Made by a program: the position numbers and the translations under genes
Shown here: piece after piece, positions 8,693 through 18,739 of the stretch
Layout of the letters: each line of letters starts with the position of its first letter
Position numbering within the stretch: position 1 is the stretch's first letter
The notes under the pieces: model-generated
The model's database searches: none
Seen by the model: only the letters and a program-made list of their open reading frames with translations
What the model was told of the DNA's origin: nothing
DNA from: Kineococcus endophyticus
GTDB taxonomy: Bacteria > Actinomycetota > Actinomycetes > Actinomycetales > Kineococcaceae
DNA length: 64,000 nt
Reading direction: 5' to 3'
Assembly: GCF_040796495.1 (NCBI RefSeq)
Contig: NZ_JBFNQN010000004.1
Location: 186,001 to 250,000 of the forward strand

Positions 8693-9133
8693 GTGTCCAC
8701 GCAGTACGCCACGTTCCACCTCGCCGGGCACCTGTTCGGTGTCGAGGTGCGGCGCGTGCAGGAGGTGCTCACCGAGCAGCCCCGCACGCCCGCCCCGCTG
8801 GCGCCGTACGCCGTCGCGGGTCTGATCAACCTGCGCGGTCAGGTCGTCACGGCGCTGGACCTGCGCCGCCGGCTGAACATGCCCGACCGCGAGGAGGGCA
8901 AGGTCGCGATGAACGTCGTCGTCCGTGCCGCCGAGGAGGTCTGGAGCCTGCTCGTCGACTCCATCGGGGGCGTCATCGAGGTCACCGACTCGACGTTCGA
9001 GCCGCCGCCGGACACGCTGTCCGGGCCGATCCGCGAACTCATCCGCGGGGCCTACAAGCTGGACGGTGCGCTGCTGCTCGTCCTCGACGTCGACAAGGCG
9101 CTCGAGATCGAGGGTGCGGAGACCGCGGCCTGA
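8693..9133 (+). CDS. cheW: Chemotaxis coupling protein CheW
   Basis: A single CheW domain of 146 residues linking receptors to CheA (FHLAGHLFGVEVRRVQEVL at the start, then GLINLRGQVVTALDLR, the conserved core). It begins one base after the cheA stop, so co-translation is likely, and it is followed by a hairpin terminator. Length is normal for the family. Confidence 0.95.
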   Translation: MSTQYATFHLAGHLFGVEVRRVQEVLTEQPRTPAPLAPYAVAGLINLRGQVVTALDLRRRLNMPDREEGKVAMNVVVRAAEEVWSLLVDSIGGVIEVTDSTFEPPPDTLSGPIRELIRGAYKLDGALLLVLDVDKALEIEGAETAA

Positions 9134-9146
9134 CGCAGTGCACGTG

Positions 9147-9178
9147 GACGGGGTGGGGCCTTGCGGCTCCACCCCGTC
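9147..9178 (+). terminator. Terminator after cheAW
   Basis: A 14-bp stem (GACGGGGTGGGGCC against GGCTCCACCCCGTC, one G-T pair) with a TTGC loop starts 13 bases after the cheW stop and 17 bases before the end of the converging gene. It probably works in both directions. Confidence 0.8.
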
Positions 9179-9194
9179 CTGCGTTCCCGCTCGT

Positions 9195-10022
9195 TCACCC
9201 CGGGCGGCGGTACAACGCGCGCTCGGCGTCGGACACCGTCGGGGGACCGGCGGGCGGTTCCGGAACCTCCTGCAGCGCGGGGGGTTCCCGCACCTCCTGG
9301 GGTTCCGGCAGTTCCCGGGCGTCCCGAGGTTCCTCGAGCTCTCGCGCCTGCCGGGGTTCTGCGAGTGCCCGCCGTTCCCCGTGCCCTCGGGCGGGGACGC
9401 GCCAGAGCACGGCCCCGGCGACGGCCGGGACGACGAGCGCGGGGACGAGCACCGCGAGGGCCCCGGCCACGCCCGGCAGGTCGTCCGGCAGGCCGGTGCG
9501 CAGGAAGAACCGCAGCGCTCCCGGGCCCGCGTCGTCGGCCGGTGCGCTGGCGTGCTCCACGACCCCGACGAGGGACCCCAGCGCCAGCGCCGCCGACACC
9601 CACGACCCGACGGCCGCGACGCGGCGGCCCCACCGGTCCGGCACCAGCCACGACGGCCGGCCCGCGAGCACGACGACGAGCGCGAGGAGGGCGGCGACGA
9701 CGCCACCCCACAGCGGTGCCGGCGCCCCCACGAGCGCCCACAGGATGCCGAACCGCCGTCCCGTGGAGATCTCCGGCGCCGCGCCGTCGAACGCCCCGGC
9801 ACCGGAGGGGTAGCCCCCGTAGAACTCCTCGTCGTAGGCGCCGGTCAGCACACGGCGCGCGGCCTCGGCCAGGACCAGCGGCGGGACCACGCACGCGGCG
9901 ACGAGGACCCAGGACGGCCAGCCCCCGCGCGGCTCCTCGGTGGTCCCGTCGCGGTCGGGGTCGTCCGCAGGGATGCGCTCCGCGGTGGCGCCCGCGCCGG
10001 TGACCTGCCCGTCGTCCCTCAC
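9195..10022 (-). CDS. Hypothetical membrane protein, four predicted helices
   Basis: 275 residues. A charged N-terminus (about 33) precedes four hydrophobic segments: near 36-58, a loop with tyrosine/glycine-rich YDEEFYGGYPSG, then about 92-118, 132-152 and 182-207. The C-terminal 60 residues are a Pro/Glu/Arg tail with imperfect ARELEEPRD-like repeats, likely cytoplasmic and disordered. I recognise no family. It converges on cheW and is probably monocistronic. The start is the most upstream in-frame initiator giving a sensible N-terminus. Confidence 0.7.
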   Translation of the reverse strand: MRDDGQVTGAGATAERIPADDPDRDGTTEEPRGGWPSWVLVAACVVPPLVLAEAARRVLTGAYDEEFYGGYPSGAGAFDGAAPEISTGRRFGILWALVGAPAPLWGGVVAALLALVVVLAGRPSWLVPDRWGRRVAAVGSWVSAALALGSLVGVVEHASAPADDAGPGALRFFLRTGLPDDLPGVAGALAVLVPALVVPAVAGAVLWRVPARGHGERRALAEPRQARELEEPRDARELPEPQEVREPPALQEVPEPPAGPPTVSDAERALYRRPG

Positions 10023-10222
10023 GACTCGACGTTACGACCGGACCCGGCCCACGTCGCCCGGACGGCGCAGCGCCGTCGCCCTGGGTGGGCCGAGCGGAGG
10101 GTCCGACACGCCGGGGCAGGGCCGGACGGTGGACGTTGCCTGGTCCGAGGCGTCACGCAGTGTCAGGGTGGTTCCACTCCGCCGGACCGGCGGTGGTGGT
10201 TCCAGGCCTGGAGGCGACGACC

Positions 10223-11164
10223 GTGCACTACTCCCTGGTGAGTTCCCCCGTCCTGGGGTTCGACCTGGTGCGCCTGCCCCACGGCGACTCCGCCGCCGAG
10301 GTACTGCTGCGCGCCCTGGACTGCGGCCCCCGCGAGATCGACGTCCTCGCCGCGCGCCACGACGCGGCCACCCGCACCCGCGCGTGGGAGTCGGTCCGCG
10401 CGGCCGCCGGCAACGTCCCCCAGATCACCGACGTCCTGCACCAGGTCGCCAACGGCCTGGCCCACGGCGACTTCACGGGCGAGGCCACCGACGAGCAGAC
10501 CGCCGCGCGCGTCGAGGCCGGCGTCGTCCGCGTCCTGCAGACGAGCACCATCGCCGACGCCGACGCCCTCGTCCGGCTCGTCCACCACGACGTCTTCGAC
10601 TGGACCTGGTCCTCGTCCCTGGACGGCGGCCCGCGCCTGCGCACCGAGGACGCCGGCCGCGCCGCCGACGTCCTGGCCGACGCCGCCGTCTCGGCCTACC
10701 TCGGCGACCGGCTGCCCGACCACGTCCGCCGCGTCCTGGCCCACCCCTACCTGCAGGCCTCCCGCGACCTCGCCCCGCTGCCGGAGCACCCGGTCGGCCT
10801 CGGGCCCGAGCAGGCCGGGGTCGCGCGCGTCCTCGACACCCTGCGCCGCCTCGACGGGACCGACCGCGCGTGCCTGCGCGCCGTCGCCGCCACCAGCCGC
10901 CCGTCGGCGGGGGAGTGGGCGAGCGCCGTCCACGACGCGTCCTGGGCCGTCCACCTGTCCGACCGCGTCCGCACGGCGGCCGTCGCCCAGCTCCTCGCCG
11001 TCCGCGCCTTCCGGGCCGGGGGCCTGGAGGCCGCCGACGGCGCCGAGGGCCTGTGGAACGTCGTCAGCGGTGTCGTGCACGCCGAGGTCGTCGCCGACCT
11101 GCTGAGCTCGGACGCGCGCGCGGTCCTGCTGCGCCCGTGGGAAGCCGCCTTCGGCGCCGCCTGA
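10223..11164 (+). CDS. Hypothetical alpha-helical soluble protein
   Basis: 313 residues, Ala/Arg/Asp-rich and without signal peptide or membrane helices. GTG 10223 has GGAGGC 9-14 bases upstream; the frame is open further upstream, but without family support. The predicted character is mostly helical, with segments such as DVLHQVANGLAHGDF and GVVRVLQTST. No catalytic motif or family recognised. Codon-position GC bias supports real coding. It is followed after 30 bases by a membrane protein gene on the same strand. Confidence 0.7.
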   Translation: MHYSLVSSPVLGFDLVRLPHGDSAAEVLLRALDCGPREIDVLAARHDAATRTRAWESVRAAAGNVPQITDVLHQVANGLAHGDFTGEATDEQTAARVEAGVVRVLQTSTIADADALVRLVHHDVFDWTWSSSLDGGPRLRTEDAGRAADVLADAAVSAYLGDRLPDHVRRVLAHPYLQASRDLAPLPEHPVGLGPEQAGVARVLDTLRRLDGTDRACLRAVAATSRPSAGEWASAVHDASWAVHLSDRVRTAAVAQLLAVRAFRAGGLEAADGAEGLWNVVSGVVHAEVVADLLSSDARAVLLRPWEAAFGAA

Positions 11165-11194
11165 GCGCCCCGGCCCGCCGGGTACCGTGATCCG

Positions 11195-11824
11195 GTGCCC
11201 AGCCCGCTGCCAGGACTCCCGGACGGGACCGGCCCCGCCGGTCCGTCCCGCGGGGCGTGGCGAGGGGTGCGGGCCGGAGCCGTCACGGCGACCGTCCTCG
11301 GCCTCGCGGCCGGGGCGCACCTGAGCGCCGGGGGAGACCTGCCCGGCCCCTTCCTCCTCTCCGCCGTCGCGCTCCTGCTGGGCGCGGTCTGCCTCCTGCT
11401 GGCCGGACGGCGGTTCTCCTGGCCCGTCCTCACCGCGCTGCTCGGCGGCGGCCAGGTCGCGCTGCACACGGTCTTCGACGCGTGCGCCGGTCCCGCCGCC
11501 ACGGTCGTCGGGACGGGGCACCACCAGACGCTCGCGTTCTCCGGCCCGTCGGTCGCGTCCGCCGACCCCGGCGCGGCGATGACCCTCGCGCACGTCGCGG
11601 CGACGGGGCTGGCCCTCGCGGCGCTGCTGCACGGCGAGTCGCTGCTGTGGTCGGTGTGGGCCTGGTTGCGACCGGTGGTGCGGCTGCTCGTGCGGCTCGT
11701 CCGCACGGTCGCGCCGCGGCCGGTCGCGCCGGCCGCCGAGCCCACGCGGCCGCGGTCGGTCGTCGCGCGCCGGGTGCGCCGGCGAGGTCCACCGAGGGTT
11801 CCCGCCCTCGCGACCTCGTCCTGA
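11195..11824 (+). CDS. Hypothetical membrane protein upstream of YcnI-like gene
   Basis: 209 residues with about four hydrophobic helices (near 28-45, 51-68, 74-92, 126-146) and a basic Arg-rich C-terminal tail of about 40 residues. Histidines cluster in HTVFD and GHHQT and in the helix THIS-like region LAHVAAT; such proteins recur beside ycnI/copC-type genes in actinobacteria, suggesting but not proving a copper-related role. It lies 23 bases before the ycnI start and is probably co-transcribed with it. Confidence 0.68.
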   Translation: MPSPLPGLPDGTGPAGPSRGAWRGVRAGAVTATVLGLAAGAHLSAGGDLPGPFLLSAVALLLGAVCLLLAGRRFSWPVLTALLGGGQVALHTVFDACAGPAATVVGTGHHQTLAFSGPSVASADPGAAMTLAHVAATGLALAALLHGESLLWSVWAWLRPVVRLLVRLVRTVAPRPVAPAAEPTRPRSVVARRVRRRGPPRVPALATSS

Positions 11825-11847
11825 CGACACCCCCTGGAGAAACCTCC

Positions 11848-12594
11848 GTGAAGCGCTCCACCCTGCCCACCCGCGCCCTCGCCGTCACCCTGGCGACCGC
11901 TGTGACCGCCTGCGGCGCACTGGTCCTGGCGGCCGTGCCGGCCTCCGCGCACGTCCACGCCGACCCGTCCTCGACCGCCGCCGGCGGCTACAGCGTCGTG
12001 ACGTTCCGCGTGCCGAACGAGTCCGACTCCTCGGCCACCACCTCGGTCCGCGTCTCGCTGCCGACCGACCACCCCCTCACCTACGTCGCGACGAAACCCG
12101 TCCCCGGGTGGGTCGCGACCGTCACGAAGGGTGCCCTGCCGAAGCCGGTCACGGCCGACGGCGTGACGCTCACCCAGGCCCCGCTGTCGATCACCTGGAC
12201 CGCCCAGCCCGGCGCCGCGGGGATCGGCGTGGGGCAGTTCGAGGAGTTCGAGGTGAACGTCGGCCCCCTGCCGGACGCGGGCACGCGCGTCCTGCTGCCC
12301 GCCGTCCAGACGTACGCCGACGGCGAGGTGGCGAACTGGACCGATGTCGCCGCCGCGGGTGCCGCCGAACCCGAGCACCCCGCACCGGAGTTCACGACGA
12401 CGGCCAAGGCGTCCGGCGACGGGGACGGGGACGACCACGCCGCCCACGGCTCGACGGAGGCGGTGTCGGCCACCTCGGCGAGCACGTCGCAGGCGTCCGG
12501 GTCCGACCCGGTCGCACGCGGGCTCGCCGGCGGCGGCCTCGTCCTCGGCCTCGCCGCGCTCGTCCTCGTCCTGCTGCGCCGCCGCCGCGCCTGA
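11848..12594 (+). CDS. ycnI: YcnI-like exported protein (DUF1775), C-terminal membrane anchor
   Basis: 248 residues. A Sec signal peptide ends near residue 33 (AVPASAHVHA), leaving the mature N-terminus with His at its start, as in YcnI proteins whose N-terminal His binds Cu(II). The DUF1775 domain spans about 34-180 (PNESDSSATTSVRVSLP, WTAQPGAAG). A Gly/Asp/Ser-rich linker leads to a single C-terminal helix and an Arg tail, anchoring it outside the membrane. GTG 11848 has GGAGA 9-13 bases upstream. The preceding membrane protein gene probably shares its mRNA. Role: likely copper handling in the cell envelope, by family. Confidence 0.88.
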   Translation: MKRSTLPTRALAVTLATAVTACGALVLAAVPASAHVHADPSSTAAGGYSVVTFRVPNESDSSATTSVRVSLPTDHPLTYVATKPVPGWVATVTKGALPKPVTADGVTLTQAPLSITWTAQPGAAGIGVGQFEEFEVNVGPLPDAGTRVLLPAVQTYADGEVANWTDVAAAGAAEPEHPAPEFTTTAKASGDGDGDDHAAHGSTEAVSATSASTSQASGSDPVARGLAGGGLVLGLAALVLVLLRRRRA

Positions 12595-12614
12595 CGCGTC
12601 GCCTGCCTGTCCGT

Positions 12615-12660
12615 CCTCGTTGGCTCCCCGCGGTCGGTGATCGGCCGCGGTGGGCCAGCG
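12615..12660. repeat. Palindromic repeat unit, copy 1
   Basis: Starts CCTCGTTGGCTCCCCGCGG and is identical to copy 2 for 43 bases; its right arm differs by one base from a perfect complement (CCAGCG instead of CCAACG). Period to copy 2 is 58 bases. It lies 20 bases after the ycnI stop. Confidence 0.75.
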
Positions 12661-12672
12661 TGGTGCGAGACG

Positions 12673-12721
12673 CCTCGTTGGCTCCCCGCGGTCGGTGATC
12701 GGCCGCGGTGGGCCAACGAGG
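12673..12721. repeat. Palindromic repeat unit, copy 2
   Basis: A 49-base unit with perfect 10-bp terminal arms (CCTCGTTGGC and GCCAACGAGG) and an inner pair of CCGCGG blocks around CGGTGATCG. It can fold into a long stem and looks like a REP-type extragenic element; no encoded protein is seen. Confidence 0.75.
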
Positions 12722-12840
12722 ACGTCTCCGGCGCGGGCGATCGCCCTCGCGGAGGCAACGAGGCCCCCAGCGGCGGGGGCCGCCCCCGGCGCGGCGACGA
12801 GTCCGCCCTGGTGCCCCACCGCCCGGAACCGGCTCCCGGA

Positions 12841-12859
12841 AAAGGATAGGCTAGCCTCA
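12841..12859 (+). promoter_or_regulatory. DtxR/IdeR-type iron box
   Basis: The 19 bases AAAGGATAGGCTAGCCTCA match the consensus TTAGGTTAGGCTAACCTAA at 14 positions, including the central core. It lies 54 bases before the start of an iron-siderophore importer operon. Iron-dependent repression by a DtxR-family protein is inferred. Confidence 0.72.
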
Positions 12860-12912
12860 CTGACGCCCTGGAACTCGTCGAGGGACAGCCCTCGCCTGCC
12901 CTGGAGTCGTCG

Positions 12913-13965
12913 ATGCGTCCCCTCTCCCGCCGCGAGCTCGGTCCGCTGACCGGCGCCGCCGTCCTCGCCCTCGCCGGGTGCGGAGCCTCCGAAGCCGTTC
13001 CGCCGCAGAGCACCGCGAGCGCCGGGGAGGGCGGGACGACGTACCCGCTCGTCCTGCGCAACGGCGACCGCGAGGTCCGGTTCGAGCGGGCCCCCCAGCG
13101 CGTCGTCTCCCTCGACCAGGGCTCCACGGAGATCCTGCTCTCCCTCGGCCTGGCCGACCGGATCGTCGGCACGGCGTCGTGGACGGACCCCGTCCTGGAC
13201 TCCCTGGCCGCCGCGAACGAGGGGGTGCCGCGGCTGGCCGACAACGCGCCGACGTACGAGGTGCTGCTCGGCGCGGACCCGGACCTCGTCACCGCCTCCT
13301 TCGGCCGGCACTTCGCCGAGCAGGGCGGGGTCGTCACGCGCGACCGCTTGGCCGAGACGGGGATCGCGAGCTACCTCTCGCCCACCGACCTCGACGACGG
13401 CCAGAGCGTCAACGGCGGGAAGAAGGCGCGGACGACGCCGCTGACGGTGGACAGCCTGTTCCAGGAGGTCCGCGAGCTCGCGCAGGTCTTCGACGTCGCC
13501 CAGCGCGGCGAGGACCTCGTCGCGGACCTGCAGCGGCGGGCCCGGGAGGCCACCGAGGGCGTCGACGTCGGCGGTCGCACCGTGGCGTTCTGGTTCGCCA
13601 ACCTCGACACCCCGTTCGTGGCGGGCGGCAAGGGCGCGGCCTCGCTGCTCGCGACGTCGACGGGGCTGCGCAACGTGTTCGCCGACCAGGCCGAGGACTG
13701 GCCGTCGGTGTCCTGGGAGTCCGTCGTCGCGGCCGACCCCGACGTGCTCGTCCTCGGGGACCTGCGCCGCGACCGCTTCCCGGGGGACCGGCTCGCGGCC
13801 AAGGAGGAGTTCCTGCGCACCGACCCGGTGGCGAGCGTGCTGTCCGCCGCGCGGGCGCAGCGGTACGTCGCGCTGCACGGCGCGGAGCTGAACCCGTCCA
13901 TCCGGTACGTCGACGGCCTGGCGAAGCTCGGCGCGTGGTGGCGCGAGCACGGTCAGGACCTGTGA
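12913..13965 (+). CDS. Iron-siderophore ABC transporter substrate-binding lipoprotein
   Basis: 350 residues, a periplasmic-binding (FecB/FepB class) protein. A lipobox ALAGCG places the lipidated Cys near residue 17. The binding domain follows with RVVSLDQGSTEILLSLG near 60 and ADPDVLVLGD near 275, typical of class III siderophore binders. ATG 12913 lies 53 bases after an iron box. Its last bases overlap the permease start (GTGA), so the three importer genes form one operon. The transported siderophore cannot be told from sequence. Confidence 0.9.
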   Translation: MRPLSRRELGPLTGAAVLALAGCGASEAVPPQSTASAGEGGTTYPLVLRNGDREVRFERAPQRVVSLDQGSTEILLSLGLADRIVGTASWTDPVLDSLAAANEGVPRLADNAPTYEVLLGADPDLVTASFGRHFAEQGGVVTRDRLAETGIASYLSPTDLDDGQSVNGGKKARTTPLTVDSLFQEVRELAQVFDVAQRGEDLVADLQRRAREATEGVDVGGRTVAFWFANLDTPFVAGGKGAASLLATSTGLRNVFADQAEDWPSVSWESVVAADPDVLVLGDLRRDRFPGDRLAAKEEFLRTDPVASVLSAARAQRYVALHGAELNPSIRYVDGLAKLGAWWREHGQDL

Positions 13966-15007
13966 GCGTCCAGGCCCCCGTCCGCCCCCAGGTCCTCGAG
14001 CGCCGCCGGCTGCACCCGGCCGTCCTCGTCGTGGGCGGTCTCGTGGCGCTCGTCCTGTCCGTCGGTGCCGCGGCGACGCTGGGGGCGGCGGACGTGTCCC
14101 TCGTCAACGTCCGCGACGTCCTGCTCAACCACCTCGGGCTCGCCCAGGTGCCCGTCCGGGTCTCCGAGGACGCGATCGTCTGGCAGGACCGGGTGCCCCG
14201 CGCGCTCGTCGCCGCGGCGTGCGGGGCGGGTCTGGGCCTGTGCGGCCTGGTGCTGCAGTCGTTGCTGCGCAACCCGTTGGCCGACCCGTTCGTCCTCGGC
14301 GTCTCCTCCGGCGCCTCCACCGGCGCGGTGGCCGTGGCCGTCCTGGGGATCGGCGGGATCGGGCTGTCGGGCGGGGCCTTCGTCGGCGCCTGCCTCGCCT
14401 TCGCCCTGACGCTCGCCCTGGCCCGGGCCACCCGCGGCGGCACGGCCGGGATCCTCCTCGCCGGCCTGGCGGGAACCCACCTGTTCTCCGCCCTGACCTC
14501 CCTCGTCGTGTTCGCCGTCGCCGACTCCGACGAGACGCGGGGGGTGATGTTCTGGCTGCTCGGGTCGCTGGAGGGCGTGCGCTGGGACGACGTCGTCCTG
14601 TGCTGGGCGGTCGTGGCCGTCGGCGCCGCGGTGTGCCTGGGGTACGCGGGCCGGCTCGACGCGTTCGCGTTCGGGGAGGAGATCGCCTCCTCCCTCGGCA
14701 TCCCCGTGGCGCGGACCCGCGCGGTCCTGCTGCTGCTGACGGCCCTGGTCACCGCGACGCTCGTCAGCGTCACCGGCGCCGTCGGGTTCGTCGGGCTCGT
14801 CCTGCCGCACGTCGCGCGCCTGCTCGTCGGCCACGCCCACACCCGCACGGTGCCCGCCACGATCGTCGTCGGCGCCGTCGCGATGGTGTGGGTGGACGCC
14901 GGTTCCCGCGTCGCCTTCGCCCCGACCCCGTTGCCCGTCGGCGTCGGGACGGCCCTCGTCGGCGTCCCCGTCTTCGCGCTGCTCCTCGTCCGCCGCGGGC
15001 GGGCGTC

Positions 15008-15011
<4 letters not shown>
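13962..15011 (+). CDS. Iron-siderophore ABC transporter permease (FecCD family)
   Basis: 349 residues with about nine to ten membrane helices. FecCD signatures are visible: RVPRALVAAACGAGLGLCGLVLQ-like segment near 70-90, NPLADPFVLGVSSGAS after it, and GAVGFVGLVLPHVAR near the end, which carries the coupling helix contacting the ATPase. It presumably acts as a homodimer since only one permease gene is present. GTG 13962 overlaps the binding-protein stop by 4 bases; its own stop overlaps the ATPase start. Confidence 0.92.
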
Positions 15012-15949
<938 letters not shown>

Positions 15950-16994
15950 TGGGCGCCGACGTGGCGCTCGCCGGCCAGCGGCGGGACGAGGTCGCGGGCC
16001 ACCGGTCGGGCCAGGGCCGACCCGAGGTGCAGCACGACGACGAACCCGACGGCCGGGGCCAGGGCCGGCACGAGGTCCGGGCGGGGCAGGACGGTGGCCG
16101 CCGCGACGAGCGCGAAGGCGAGCGCCGTCACGGCGAACCCCGCGGGCAGCGCGTGCCGGGCCCCGCGCCGCCGGGCCCACCGCGCGACCGGCACCTGCAC
16201 GAGGACGGTGACGACCGCGGCCACGACGAACATCGCCCCGAGGGCGCGCTGGGACCCGGTGGCCCGCACCAGTTCCACGGGCAGCGCCAGGTACATCTGG
16301 TTGTAGGCCAGCAGCAGCGTCGAGTACAGCGCGGCGAAGACGAGGAACCGCCGGTTGCGCAGCACCGATCCCCAGCCGGCCGTCACCGACGTGCTGCGCG
16401 GCACCCCGTCGACGCGCGGGGCCCAGCGCGCGTTGGCCACCAGCACGACGGCGAAGACCCCGGCCGCGACGAAGCACGTCGTGGAGAACGGGACCCCGAG
16501 CAGGGCGGCGCCCAGCACCGGCCCGGCGAGGGACCCCACCTTGCTGACGACGTCGTCGAGGGCGAACAGCTCCGCGCGCGTCACGGCGCCCGCCTCCTCC
16601 AGCCGGGCTCCCGCGTGCGCGAGACCCGTCTCGACGGCGGGGGAGAAGAGGGCGGCCGCGAACCCGGTGAGCACCGTGCCGGCGAGCACGCCCGGCAGGG
16701 ACTGGCCCACGGCCAGCGTGCAGAACCCCGCGATCCGCACGAGGCAGCCGGTGAGCAGGACCGGCCGGACGCCGAACCGGTCGGTGAGGGCCCCGCCGAC
16801 GAAGAAGAACCCCTGCTGGCTGAAGGTGCGCAGCCCCAGCACGAGGCCGACGACCCAGCCCGCCATGCCCAGGCCGGAGGACAGGTGGACGGCCAGGAAC
16901 GGCACGACGAGGTAGAAGCCGGTGTTGAAGGCGAACTGGCTGAACAGCAGCAGGCGGACCGGTCCCGGCACCGCCCGCCAGGTGGAGCGAGCCG

Positions 16995-17654
16995 TCACGC
17001 GCTCAACCCCTCGACGGCGTGGACGACGGCCTCGTGCAGCCGCGGGTCGCCCAGCAGCCGGAAGTGGCCGTCGAGCGGCACCTCCACCTCGACCGCCCCG
17101 GCCAGTGCGGCCGCGTCGACGGCGCGCGGGACGTGCGGGTCGTACCGGGGCCGGATCGCGACGATGCGCGGGTGCGCGGTGAGGTCGGCGGCCAGCCGGC
17201 GGATGGCCGGGTCGCGCGGGGACAACCGGCGCACCGACCGGGCCGGGAACCACGTCGCGTACCGGGACCCCTCGAACGGGGTGGCCACGGCGACGAGGCC
17301 GGCGACCCGCTCGGCCACCCCGGGCAGGGCGAGCGCGGTCTTGGCGATGAGGCCGCCCTTGGAGTGGGCGACGACGACGGCACCGTGCAGGTCGAGCCGC
17401 TCGACGGTGCGCCGCAGCACTTCCGCGCCCACGGCGAGCTCGGCCGAGTTGGTGCCGAGGCCGGGCAGGACGTGCACCCGGTGGCCGGCGCGGTGCAGGG
17501 CGTCGCCGAGGTCGCGGAGGACGTGCCACGTCTCCCAGATCCCCGGGACGAGGACGACGGGGCACCCCTCGCCCCCGGTCCAGTCGGGACGGCCGGGGCG
17601 CAGCTGGGCCCGGGCGAGCCAGGCGTAGTCGGCGAGCCGGGCGGTCACGTCCAC
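16995..17654 (-). CDS. Alpha/beta hydrolase (lipase-like)
   Basis: 219 residues. The fold begins VVLVPGIWETWHVL near 33; the nucleophile elbow is AHSKGG (Ser near 97); an acidic residue candidate is in RPRYDPHVP, and the catalytic His is likely in PLDGHFRLLG near the end. No signal peptide. It sits 16 bases after another hydrolase gene and overlaps the MFS gene, suggesting a common pathway whose substrate is not evident. Start GTG 17654 is followed by an in-frame GTG two codons later, so the precise start is uncertain. Confidence 0.82.
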   Translation of the reverse strand: MDVTARLADYAWLARAQLRPGRPDWTGGEGCPVVLVPGIWETWHVLRDLGDALHRAGHRVHVLPGLGTNSAELAVGAEVLRRTVERLDLHGAVVVAHSKGGLIAKTALALPGVAERVAGLVAVATPFEGSRYATWFPARSVRRLSPRDPAIRRLAADLTAHPRIVAIRPRYDPHVPRAVDAAALAGAVEVEVPLDGHFRLLGDPRLHEAVVHAVEGLSA

Positions 17655-17670
17655 GGGGTCACCTCCACGG

Positions 17671-18480
17671 TCACCGCCCCACGAGGTCGGCGAGCTGCTC
17701 GACGACCTCCTCGGCGTGGTCGAAGACGACCGAGTGGGCCCCGGGCACCTCCGCCCAGCGACCGCGCGGGGCGCGGTCGGCGAGCATCCGGACCCAGGGA
17801 GCGGGAGCGACGGCGTCGTGCCGGCCCCGCAGGACGAGGACGGGCACCTCCAGCTCCCGGATCCGCTCCTCGATGGGGTAGGTCATCATCGACGGCAGGG
17901 TGTGGGCGAACCAGCGCCACCCGCAGCTGGCGTAGCCCTCGAGCGACATCCGCCGCACCGCAGCGGGTTCGAAGACGGCCGACTGCAGCAGCCGCAGGCC
18001 CTGGCGGGGCACCGACCGCTCCTGCAGGTTCACCGGCGGGCCGATGAGCGCGACGTGGGCGACGGCGCCCGGGTCGTCCAGGGCCGCCTCCGTCACGACC
18101 TGCGCCCCCATCGAGTGCCCCACGAGCAGCACGGCGGTCAGGTGCTGGTCCCGGATCCAGGACGCCACCAGCGCGCCCATCTCCTGCGTGGACATGCGCC
18201 GGTCGGGGTGGGGGATGCCGGCGAAGCCGGGGAGCTCGACCAGGTGGACCGTCCCGAACCGGGCGAGGACGACGGCGAGGCGCTGGAAGTACGCCGAGGA
18301 GACCCCCAGGCCGTGCACGAGGACCACGTCGTGCCGGTGCTCGGGCGGGACGTCCTCGGTCTCGGCGATCCACATCGTCCAGGTGCGCAGCCAGACGCCG
18401 CCCCGACGGACCCGGTCGATCCGGACGGTCAGTCCGCTGGGCATGTCCTCGGGGGTCAGGCGACGCACGGGCCACATCAT
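17671..18480 (-). CDS. Alpha/beta hydrolase
   Basis: 269 residues. VVLVHGLGVSSAYF near 52 gives the oxyanion HG motif, nucleophile elbow VGHSMGAQ (Ser near 125), acid RGRHDAVAP near 217, and His in PGAHSVVFDH near 245: a complete triad. Tandem ATG codons at 18480 and 18477 form the likely start, though no strong ribosome-binding site is seen. First gene of the hydrolase-hydrolase-MFS operon. Substrate unknown; the sequence resembles general esterase or C-C bond hydrolases. Confidence 0.85.
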   Translation of the reverse strand: MMWPVRRLTPEDMPSGLTVRIDRVRRGGVWLRTWTMWIAETEDVPPEHRHDVVLVHGLGVSSAYFQRLAVVLARFGTVHLVELPGFAGIPHPDRRMSTQEMGALVASWIRDQHLTAVLLVGHSMGAQVVTEAALDDPGAVAHVALIGPPVNLQERSVPRQGLRLLQSAVFEPAAVRRMSLEGYASCGWRWFAHTLPSMMTYPIEERIRELEVPVLVLRGRHDAVAPAPWVRMLADRAPRGRWAEVPGAHSVVFDHAEEVVEQLADLVGR

Positions 18481-18739
18481 CCCGGTCGTGGCTGGACCGA
18501 GCCTGCGAGGGGCGGCGAGGGCGTGACGACGCGGGTCCGCTCGACGCTCCCGCCGGGCCCGCGCCACAGTGGAGGTGTACGGATCGTCACGACGAACATG
18601 CCGAGGGTGACAACGGGTCGGACACCGGTCGGGGTCGGGGTTCAGGGTTGCGGGCCAGGCGCCGATGAACAGGGAGCCACCCGCTCCCGGGTGGTGTTCC
18701 ACGGCGCGGAGCGCCGGCGGCAGGAAGGTCAGGTGCGAC

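Larger units (their letters stand above)
12595..12912. other. Intergenic region with palindromic repeats and an iron box
   Basis: 318 bases without a convincing gene. It holds two near-identical palindromic units (12615-12660 and 12673-12721), a degenerate third ending in CAACGAGG near 12763, and an iron box at 12841. Short frames across the repeats lack coding bias and start sites. Confidence 0.6.

Noticed and set aside
18481-18739. A gene in the gap before cheB
   Set aside because: Short frames only; no start with a ribosome-binding site and no coding bias. It looks like a divergent promoter region.
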